Shown here piece by piece: positions 14,847 through 21,147 of a DNA stretch of 31,353 nt; within the stretch, counting starts at the first letter, position 1; each line of letters starts with the position of its first letter. The translations under genes and the position numbers were made by a program. The notes below the pieces were generated by a model. The model saw nothing but the letters and a program-made list of their open reading frames with translations, did not search any database and was not told the origin of the DNA. Origin of the DNA: CAVRTJ01 sp964507185 (GTDB lineage: Bacteria > Acidobacteriota > UBA4820 > DSQY01); NCBI GenBank assembly GCA_964507185.1, contig CAZDOY010000035.1, positions 1-31,353 of the forward strand, read 5' to 3'.

Positions 14847-16883
14847 ATGAAATTTCCCGTTTCGTGGATCGCGGAGTACACGGAGTTGCCGGCGGACGAA
14901 GCCGCCGTGGCCGAAGCCTTTACAGCCTCGGGTTCGGAAGTCGAGGGGTGGGACGAGGCCGGCGGTGAGAAGGTCTTCGACTTCGGGATCACGGTCAACA
15001 GGCCCGACTGCATGAACATCTACGGCCTTGCGAGAGAGGCTTCCGTCCTCTTCGGGAAGTCGCTGAAGCCCCCGGACACGGCCTGCGAGGGATCGGGTCC
15101 GCCGGTCGGCGATCTCACCTCGGTCAGCGTGGAAGCTCCGGATCTTTGCCGCCGCTACATGGCGAGGGTGATCACGGGCGTGAAGGTCGGCGAAAGCCCG
15201 GACTGGCTGAAACGCCGGCTCGACCAGTGCGGCCTGAGGCCCATCAACGTGGTCGTAGACGTGACGAACTATGTGCTGCTTGAACTCGGCCATCCCCTTC
15301 ACGCCTTCGACATGGACAGGCTTGCGGAGCGCCGAATCGTCGTCAGACGCGCGGCGCCCGGGGAAAAGATCACCACTCTGGACGGGGTCGAGCGGGTCCT
15401 CGATGCCGAACGGCTCGTCATTGCCGACGCCCGGCGCCCGGTGGCGCTCGCGGGTGTCATGGGCGGTGAAGACACGGGTGTTACCTTTGAAACGAAGGAC
15501 GTCCTGTTGGAAGGGGCCGTATTCGACCCCGTCAACATACGCCGAACGAGCAAGAGGACGAACCTGCATACGGATGCGTCCCATCGTTTTGAACGAGGCG
15601 TGGATCCTGAAGGTCCGGCGGCGGCGCTCGACCGCGCCGCGAAGCTGATACTGGACCTCGCGGGCGGAGAACTGGCCTCCGGCGTAGTCGACGCCCGGGC
15701 CGACCGGCCGCATGACGGGGCCATTGTCCTTCGTCACGCGAGGCTTGTCAGCCTCATAGGGATGGATATCCCTGCGGAACGGTGCGAGGAGATCCTGAGT
15801 GCCCTGGGCTTCGGGATGGAGGCGAACGGTAAAGGCTCGTGGCTCGTCAGCCCGCCGTCCTTTCGCGTCGACGTGAGCCGGGAGGCGGACCTCATAGAAG
15901 AGGTCGTCCGAATCCACGGCCTCGAGGGCCTCACGGCCGTGCTTCCCGACAGAATAGACCCCGTCGGGGGCAGGCCGGCCGAGCAGGTTCTCGAGGAGGG
16001 GCTCCGCGACGCCTTCACGGCCGCGGGCTGTTCGGAAGTCATCCACATGAGCATGACGGACCCCGAACTCGAATCGGCGTTCGGGGTTGAAGAGCCCATG
16101 AAATTGGCGAATCCGCTCACACCTGCGGCCTCCGTGATGAGAACGTCCCTTCTCGGACCCATTGCCGCCGCGGTGGCCAGGAACAGGGCCCACGGCATCC
16201 GCCGGCTGTCGCTGTTCGAAATCGGCCGGGTCTACCTTCCGTCGATGGAGGGGGCGGCGCGGGAAAGCCGGAGGCTTGCCGTCGTGACCTACGCGGATGA
16301 TCCGCCCGAACGATGGGGGGATCCGCCGGCTTACGGGCTCTTGCACCTGAAGGGCAGGGTCGAAGCCGGTTTGCGTCGAGCGGGACTGCAGCCGGCATTC
16401 GTTCCCGAGAGCCTGCCGCCCTTTGCCGACGGGCTCGGGCTCGCCGTCGGAGTGGCCGGACGGACGGTAGGCCGGTTGGGCAGCCTGGCCCCTGAATACC
16501 TGGAAGCCGCCGGACTCAAGAGCGGTTCGGTGAACGCGGCCGAGATAGAGCTCGACGGACTGGATGCCGTGTCCCGAGAACCCTCCTTCAGCCCGGTGTC
16601 CAGGTATCCGTCCGTCGTGAGGGATTTTTCCTTCCTGGTGGACACTTCCGTAACCTGGGGAAGGGTCGTGGACTGCCTGAAGGGGCTCGATCTCGCGGAC
16701 CTCACCGACGTGCACCTGGTGGGGTGCTATGCCGGGGAGGGCATCCCCGAGGGAAAACAGTCCATGACCTTTTCACTCGTCTTTCAGTCCATGGAACGGA
16801 CCTTGTCCGATGAAGATATAGCGCCCGTGCCCGGAAGGGTTGCGGACGCGCTGCAGGGCGTCTTCGGGGCGGCCTTGCGTTAG
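14847..16883 (+). CDS. pheT: Phenylalanine--tRNA ligase beta subunit, short form without the B2 tRNA-binding domain
   Basis: A 678-residue beta subunit, against about 790-800 in Escherichia coli. The first strands (MKFPVSWIAEYTELPADEAAVAEAF, TASGSEVEG) run directly into DFGITVNRPDCMNIYGLAREASVLFG. In full-length proteins these two pieces are separated by the ~110-residue EMAP/OB-fold tRNA-binding domain (B2), which is absent here. The B3/B4 editing region (about 85-290), B5 (about 300-370), the catalytic-like core and the C-terminal anticodon-binding ferredoxin fold (SRYPSVVRDFSF to the end, about 585-678) are all present. The loss is internal and clean, with no frameshift, so it is likely lineage-normal. 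It sits between pheS and the zapB-like gene with gaps of 7 and 11 bp. Confidence 0.95.
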   Translation: MKFPVSWIAEYTELPADEAAVAEAFTASGSEVEGWDEAGGEKVFDFGITVNRPDCMNIYGLAREASVLFGKSLKPPDTACEGSGPPVGDLTSVSVEAPDLCRRYMARVITGVKVGESPDWLKRRLDQCGLRPINVVVDVTNYVLLELGHPLHAFDMDRLAERRIVVRRAAPGEKITTLDGVERVLDAERLVIADARRPVALAGVMGGEDTGVTFETKDVLLEGAVFDPVNIRRTSKRTNLHTDASHRFERGVDPEGPAAALDRAAKLILDLAGGELASGVVDARADRPHDGAIVLRHARLVSLIGMDIPAERCEEILSALGFGMEANGKGSWLVSPPSFRVDVSREADLIEEVVRIHGLEGLTAVLPDRIDPVGGRPAEQVLEEGLRDAFTAAGCSEVIHMSMTDPELESAFGVEEPMKLANPLTPAASVMRTSLLGPIAAAVARNRAHGIRRLSLFEIGRVYLPSMEGAARESRRLAVVTYADDPPERWGDPPAYGLLHLKGRVEAGLRRAGLQPAFVPESLPPFADGLGLAVGVAGRTVGRLGSLAPEYLEAAGLKSGSVNAAEIELDGLDAVSREPSFSPVSRYPSVVRDFSFLVDTSVTWGRVVDCLKGLDLADLTDVHLVGCYAGEGIPEGKQSMTFSLVFQSMERTLSDEDIAPVPGRVADALQGVFGAALR

Positions 16884-16894
16884 GAGATCGACAA

Positions 16895-17140
16895 ATGCTT
16901 TTCGATGGGGATGACAAAACCCTTTCCCGGGAGTTGCTCGCGCAGCTCAAGGAGAAGGCGCAGGAAGTTTCGAGAGTGCTCAAAGAAACGCGCGAAGCCA
17001 ACCGCCGGCTGACGGAGGAACTGGCGACCGCACGAGAAGAAGCCGATCAGCTTCGAGAGTATATCGAGCGCTACGGGGAGGAACGGCAGGAGCTGAAGTC
17101 CCTCGTTGACGAACTCCTCAAGGAGTTCGAGCAGGTGTAG
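16895..17140 (+). CDS. ZapB-like short coiled-coil protein
   Basis: An 81-residue protein that is almost entirely a charged heptad-repeat helix (LSRELLAQLKEKAQEVSRVLKE, EELATAREEADQLREYIERYGEE). In length, composition and position directly before zapA it resembles ZapB, which links ZapA to the nucleoid-associated division machinery. Coiled-coil sequences diverge fast, so the name rests largely on context. It starts 11 bp after pheT and stops 2 bp before zapA; AGGAG of the last codons serves as zapA ribosome-binding site. Confidence 0.65.
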   Translation: MLFDGDDKTLSRELLAQLKEKAQEVSRVLKETREANRRLTEELATAREEADQLREYIERYGEERQELKSLVDELLKEFEQV

Positions 17141-17142
17141 CC

Positions 17143-17436
17143 ATGAGCTCTGATGGGGATCACCTCGTCGAACTGGATATCCTCGGCCAGACCTACCAGG
17201 TCCGGGTGCACGGTTCGTATGAATGGGCGCAAAGGGTCGGCGAGATGGTGGATGAAACCATGGCGCGGATCCAGAAGGAAACGCGGTTGAACGACGTGAC
17301 GAAAATAGCCATCCTCGCCGCGCTCAACCTCGCCGACCGTCTGTTGTCGCAGGAGGACCTGCAGAGCAGCACGGCGGCCGCGGTGGAGAGCGCGTCACGG
17401 CAGGTGGCGGATGTGCTGGACAAAGCGCTGCGTTGA
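17143..17436 (+). CDS. zapA: Cell division protein ZapA
   Basis: A 97-residue FtsZ-associated protein that stabilises Z-ring bundles. The N-terminal half has the beta-rich head (VELDILGQTYQVRVHGSYEWAQRVGEMVDETMARI) and the rest is the long coiled-coil helix, with the conserved DVTKIAILAALNLADRLL segment (about 50-67). It is packed tightly after the zapB-like gene and 46 bp before rny. The pheT-zapB-zapA-rny order is known in several non-proteobacterial lineages. Confidence 0.88.
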   Translation: MSSDGDHLVELDILGQTYQVRVHGSYEWAQRVGEMVDETMARIQKETRLNDVTKIAILAALNLADRLLSQEDLQSSTAAAVESASRQVADVLDKALR

Positions 17437-17452
17437 CCGGTTGGCCCTGATC

Positions 17453-17477
17453 CCCCTTTTGTCCTGACAAGGGGAGG
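17453..17477 (+). promoter_or_regulatory. Inverted repeat overlapping the rny ribosome-binding site
   Basis: CCCCTT (17453-17458) can pair with AAGGGG (17469-17474), which is part of the rny Shine-Dalgarno sequence GGGGAGG (17471-17477). Folding would hide the site ahead of the TTG start. It could modulate RNase Y translation, but the stem is only 6 bp. Confidence 0.3.
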
Positions 17478-17482
17478 CATTC

Positions 17483-19036
17483 TTGATAACAGCAGTGGTT
17501 GCCATCCTGGCTTTTCTGCTGGGTGCGGGCATCGTCGTTGGAATCGTGGCCCTGCAACGCCGGAGCGGCGTGCGGCAGGCCCAGTCCGAAGCGGCGATGA
17601 TCGTCACCCGGGCGGAGCGGGAAGCGGAGAAGATCCGGGCCGACGCGGAAGTGGTCGCCCAGGAGCGCCTTCTCGCCAAGGACCAGCAGGCCGAGAGGGA
17701 TTGGAAAAACAAGCGACGGGACCTTTCGAAGCTCGAATCCGAACTCACGTCCAGAGAGAACCACCTGGACAAAGCTCAGGGCCAACTCAAGGAAAGGGAG
17801 GCCGATCTCGACGCTCGAGAGAAGAAACTCGCGCAGCGGGAGGAGTTCGTAGACAAGGAGAAACACGAGGCCGAGACCCTGCTCAAGGGCCAGCGGGCCA
17901 AGCTGGAGGAGATCGCGGGCCTGTCCACGGCGGATGCGAAGGCCGAACTGCTCCGGCAGCTCGAGTACGACGCGCGCAAGGAAGCCACGCGGATCATCAA
18001 GAAAATAGAAGAAAACGCCCGCGACAGGGCCAAGAGCCTCGCGCGCATCATCACCACGCAGGCCATCGAGAAGATCGTGCCGTTTCTCTCGCTCGAGGGG
18101 GCGGTCGCCGTCGTCCGCCTGCCGAACGAGGAGATGAAGGGGCGCATCATCGGCCGGGAAGGCCGGAACATTCGCACGTTCGAGCGCGTCACGGGGGTGG
18201 ACGTCATCGTCGACGACACGCCCGAGATCATCATGCTGGCCAGCCACAACCCCACGCGGAGGGAACTTGCGCGGGTCACCCTGGAAAAGCTCGTGGAAGA
18301 CGGCAGGATACATCCGGCTCGCATCGAGGAGTTCTACGAGAAATGTCGCGAGCAGTTCGACGAGACCATTCTCAACTACGGGCGGGACGCGCTCTTCCAC
18401 CTCGGCATCCCCACCATGCACGAACACCTCGTACAGCTCGTCGGACGGATGCGACTGCGCATGGGGCACGGACAGAATCTTCTAGAGCACAGCATCGAAA
18501 CCGCGAAGATTGCGCTGTACCTGGCCCAGGCCGTGAACCTCAACGTCGAAACCGTGAAGCGGGCCGGCATACTGCACGAGATCGGGCACATCGAAGAGCG
18601 CGTCGACGACATGCACCCCACCCTCCTCGCCGCCCAGACCGCGAAGCGCTTCGGCGAGGCCCCGGCGGTCGTGGCCGCCATCGCACATCTCCACCCCGAC
18701 CATCCCTCCACGCTTCCCGAGGCCCACATCCTGGAGGCCTCCGAAAACCTGGCATTGACGGCACCCGGCGTGCACAAGCAGGGGCTTGAACGCTACGCCG
18801 AGCACATGGAGGCGCTGGAACAGCTGGTCAAGGGCTTCAAGGGCGTGCGCAACGTCTACGCCATGAAGGCCGGGCGAGAGTTGCTCGTCCTCGTCGAATC
18901 GGAAATCGTGGATGACGACTACACGCTCTGGCTCGCCAAGGACATCTCGGAGCGCATCGAACGGGAGGTCAGGTTCACGGGCCAGATAAAGGTACAGGTC
19001 GTTCGCGAGACACGGCACGTCGGTTTTGCCACCTGA
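17483..19036 (+). CDS. rny: Ribonuclease Y with divergent HD active site
   Basis: A 517-residue membrane-anchored endoribonuclease that starts mRNA decay. A single N-terminal membrane helix (residues 2-24) is followed by a long charged coiled coil (about 25-170), a KH RNA-binding domain with GRIIGREGRNIRTFERVTGVDVIVDDTPE (about 215-243), and an HD domain with HSIETAKIA (His336) and the C-terminal IKVQVVRETRHVGFA. Start is TTG at 17483, set by GGGGAGG 5 nt upstream and by the membrane helix that follows. The usual LHDIGK reads LHEIGH (His365, Glu366), and the usual AADALSAARPGAR reads ASENLALTAPGVH (Glu421 for the conserved Asp). The rest of the fold is intact, so the protein is probably expressed and stable; activity may be altered. 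Confidence 0.9.
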   Translation: MITAVVAILAFLLGAGIVVGIVALQRRSGVRQAQSEAAMIVTRAEREAEKIRADAEVVAQERLLAKDQQAERDWKNKRRDLSKLESELTSRENHLDKAQGQLKEREADLDAREKKLAQREEFVDKEKHEAETLLKGQRAKLEEIAGLSTADAKAELLRQLEYDARKEATRIIKKIEENARDRAKSLARIITTQAIEKIVPFLSLEGAVAVVRLPNEEMKGRIIGREGRNIRTFERVTGVDVIVDDTPEIIMLASHNPTRRELARVTLEKLVEDGRIHPARIEEFYEKCREQFDETILNYGRDALFHLGIPTMHEHLVQLVGRMRLRMGHGQNLLEHSIETAKIALYLAQAVNLNVETVKRAGILHEIGHIEERVDDMHPTLLAAQTAKRFGEAPAVVAAIAHLHPDHPSTLPEAHILEASENLALTAPGVHKQGLERYAEHMEALEQLVKGFKGVRNVYAMKAGRELLVLVESEIVDDDYTLWLAKDISERIEREVRFTGQIKVQVVRETRHVGFAT

Positions 19037-19068
19037 GCGGAGAAGGCGCCGTTCAGCGTCTTCTCCGC
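19037..19068 (+). other. Strong stem-loop between rny and ymdB
   Basis: GCGGAGAAGGCGC (19037-19049) pairs with GCGTCTTCTCCGC (19056-19068) through 13 bp with one G-U and a 6-nt loop. There is no T-run after it. It may be an mRNA-processing or stabilising hairpin rather than a terminator. Confidence 0.5.
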
Positions 19069-19096
19069 AGGAACGACACTGACACCAGAGGCATGC

Positions 19097-19879
19097 ATGC
19101 GAATCCTATTTATCGGTGACATCGTCGGGCGGCCCGGCAGGGCGGCCGTCAAGAAACTCCTGCCCGGTCTCGTAGACCGATATCGAGCCGACGTGGTCGT
19201 AGCCAACGGCGAAAACGCCGCCGGGGGGTTCGGCCTGACCCGAAAGACCGTGGATGAGCTCTACGAGCTTGGCGCAGACGTCATCACCACGGGCAACCAC
19301 ATCTGGGACAAGAAGGAAGTGCTGGGCTTCATAGAAGATGAAGAACGCCTCCTGCGGCCGGCTAACTTCCCGCCGGGGCTTCCCGGTAAGGGGCTCTGCA
19401 GGATGCCCCTGCAGGACGGTCGCGCCCTCTGGGTGATCAACCTCCAGGGCAAGATCCTCATGCCGCCCATCGACTGCCCCTTCAGAAAGGTGGACGAACT
19501 CCTGGCCCGGATTCCTCCGACGGAGAAGTGCGTGCTCGTGGATATGCACGCGGAGGCCACGAGCGAGAAACGGGCCATGGGCTTTTACCTGGACGGCCGC
19601 GCGAGCGTCGTCGTCGGCAGCCACACGCACGTCCCCACGGCGGACGGCGAGATCCTGCCGCAAGGTACGGGATACCTCACCGACGCCGGCATGACGGGGC
19701 CCTACGCCTCGGTCATCGGCATGACGTTCAGCGATTCGCTGGACCGTCTGCTGACGGGGATGTCGAGGCCGCTGAACGTTGCGAAGCAAGACTTGAGACT
19801 GGCGGGAATCTATGCGGACCTGGACGATACCTCGGGGCGGTGTCTCATGTTCGAGAGCTTCGTGGAGAAGGCCGGCTGA
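19097..19879 (+). CDS. ymdB: YmdB-family metallophosphoesterase
   Basis: A 260-residue member of the YmdB (TIGR00282-type) family; the Bacillus protein is a 2',3'-cAMP phosphodiesterase that affects biofilm and motility decisions. Metal ligands are readable: Asp8 in FIGDIVGRPGR, Glu39 and Asn40 in ANGENAAGG, Asn67 and His68 in TTGNHIWD, then DMHAEATSEK and GSHTHVPTADGEIL. The length is standard. It follows rny by 60 bp, the conserved rny-ymdB order seen in Firmicutes and other phyla, and is closed by a bidirectional terminator. Confidence 0.95.
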   Translation: MRILFIGDIVGRPGRAAVKKLLPGLVDRYRADVVVANGENAAGGFGLTRKTVDELYELGADVITTGNHIWDKKEVLGFIEDEERLLRPANFPPGLPGKGLCRMPLQDGRALWVINLQGKILMPPIDCPFRKVDELLARIPPTEKCVLVDMHAEATSEKRAMGFYLDGRASVVVGSHTHVPTADGEILPQGTGYLTDAGMTGPYASVIGMTFSDSLDRLLTGMSRPLNVAKQDLRLAGIYADLDDTSGRCLMFESFVEKAG

Positions 19880-19935
19880 CGGGTTCCGCGTCCTCGCCCG
19901 AAAAAACATCTGGTCCCGTGACCGGCGCAGAAAAA

Positions 19936-19976
19936 GAAAGGCCGCTCGAAACGAGCGGCCTTTCTTCTTGTTTTCC
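19936..19976. terminator. Bidirectional intrinsic terminator
   Basis: Perfect 13-bp stem GAAAGGCCGCTCG/CGAGCGGCCTTTC (19936-19948, 19952-19964) with a 3-nt loop. TTCTTGTTTTCC follows on the plus strand; on the minus strand the right-hand side reads into TTTCTTTTTCTG. It ends both ymdB and the acyl-CoA mutase operon. Confidence 0.85.
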
Positions 19977-19983
19977 GGGGCGA

Positions 19984-20403
19984 TCAGACGCCCGCGGGCG
20001 CGCGCCGGGGTTCCACCTCCTCCTTGAGGAAGCGGACGACGTCTACCGTCGAGGTGCCGGGCGTGAAGATCTTCGAGACGCCCGCCTCGATGAGTCCGGG
20101 GATGTCTTCATCGGGCACGATCCCGCCGCCGAAGACGACGATATCGGCCGCGTCTTTTTCCTTGAGGAGCCTGATGACCTTGGGAAACAGGGTGTTGTGC
20201 GCGCCGGAGAGGATGGAGAGGCCGATGGCGTCCACGTCCTCTTGAAGAGCCGTGGCCACGACCTGCTCGGGGGTCTGATGCAGGCCGGTGTATACCACTT
20301 CGTACCCCGCGTCCCGAAGGGCCCTCGCGATGATCTTGGCGCCCCTGTCGTGTCCGTCCAGTCCCACTTTACCGATCAGCAGTCTCAACCTCTTTCCAGG
20401 CAT
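19984..20403 (-). CDS. Acyl-CoA mutase small subunit, cobalamin-binding (mcmA2/icmB-like)
   Basis: A 139-residue B12-binding subunit of a two-subunit adenosylcobalamin-dependent acyl-CoA mutase. The DxHxxG motif is GLDGHDRGAK (Asp16, His18, Gly21), where His18 is the lower cobalt ligand; GLSILSGAH (61-69) and the FGGGIVPDED loop (91-100) complete the nucleotide-tail pocket. It must pair with the catalytic subunit encoded at 21148-22821, from which it is separated by a DUF4126 gene. GGAG precedes the ATG, and a perfect TATAAT on the minus strand (20424-20429) may give it a secondary promoter. The sequence of this subunit alone does not tell methylmalonyl- from isobutyryl-CoA mutases. Confidence 0.93.
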   Translation of the reverse strand: MPGKRLRLLIGKVGLDGHDRGAKIIARALRDAGYEVVYTGLHQTPEQVVATALQEDVDAIGLSILSGAHNTLFPKVIRLLKEKDAADIVVFGGGIVPDEDIPGLIEAGVSKIFTPGTSTVDVVRFLKEEVEPRRAPAGV

Positions 20404-20423
20404 GGTCTCTCCTAAGACGACGT

Positions 20424-20429
20424 ATTATA
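20424..20429 (-). promoter_or_regulatory. Possible internal promoter for the B12-binding subunit
   Basis: A perfect minus-strand TATAAT lies about 20 bp before the small-subunit ATG, with no good -35. Confidence 0.3.
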
Positions 20430-20480
20430 ACCCACGAGGCGGAAAGGGAAAGCCCCGGGCGGACGCGACTCCCGTTGCCC

Positions 20481-21056
20481 TCACGTTTCGTGGCGCACGG
20501 GCCGGCCGCGGGATCTCCTGAAGAACAGCATGAAACCGATGAATGCGGCCAATCCCAGGACCAACACGGCGAAGGCGGGAAAGACGATGCTGATGCCCGC
20601 CGCGGCCGCCGCCCCCGCGGATTCCGTCGTCGAGACGACGTGATTGCCGCTGCCCAGCGTGAACAGGGACGACAGCGCCCGGGTCTTCACCGTTATCGCC
20701 TGGACCATGCCGGCCGCGCCGCCGCCGGCGATGACGGCGAGCGTCCATTTCAGAAGGGGGCTCATGTCCGTCATGACCGAGGCGCTGACCATAATGCCGG
20801 CTACGACGGCGGTGGGGGATGCGATGGCGTCCAGGAGGTTGTCCAGCCAGGGAAAATAATAGGCCCCGACTTCGAGGGCGGCCGCCGTGCCGAACGCGAG
20901 GAGCGCCGGCCAGGTCCCGATCCACCGGAAGCCCGGCGCAAGCGTGAGGTGACCGGCGAGGGCCGCAACGCTCATGACCAGCGGGGGGATGAAGACCCTG
21001 AACCCGCAGGCCGCGGCCAGCCCCAATCCCAAAAGGATGCAAAGTACCGTTTCCAT
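20481..21056 (-). CDS. DUF4126-family membrane protein
   Basis: A 191-residue polytopic membrane protein of the DUF4126 family. Conserved features are LGLAAACGFRVFIPPLVMS near the N-terminus, WPALLAFGTAAALEVGAYYFPWLDNLLD (about 49-76) and ASPTAVVAGIMV. About five hydrophobic segments are visible, and the C-terminus is short and basic (RRSRGRPVRHE). No biochemical function is established for the family. It lies between the two acyl-CoA mutase subunits on the same strand, 91 bp after the large-subunit gene and 77 bp before the small-subunit gene, which suggests cotranscription with them. Confidence 0.85.
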   Translation of the reverse strand: METVLCILLGLGLAAACGFRVFIPPLVMSVAALAGHLTLAPGFRWIGTWPALLAFGTAAALEVGAYYFPWLDNLLDAIASPTAVVAGIMVSASVMTDMSPLLKWTLAVIAGGGAAGMVQAITVKTRALSSLFTLGSGNHVVSTTESAGAAAAAGISIVFPAFAVLVLGLAAFIGFMLFFRRSRGRPVRHET

Positions 21057-21147
21057 TGCCTCGTCCCCGACGCGACCTTCCGCAGGCGCCCGCCGATCAA
21101 GGGGACGGAGGTGGGCGTCACGCCCGCTCCGCCCGGTCCGCGGGAGT

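Noticed and set aside
14574..16715. A 713-codon minus-strand open frame across pheT
   Set aside because: Long because of high GC and codon bias; low-complexity translation, antisense to a well-supported gene.
17437..17482. 6S RNA, often found after zapA
   Set aside because: The gap is only 46 bp.
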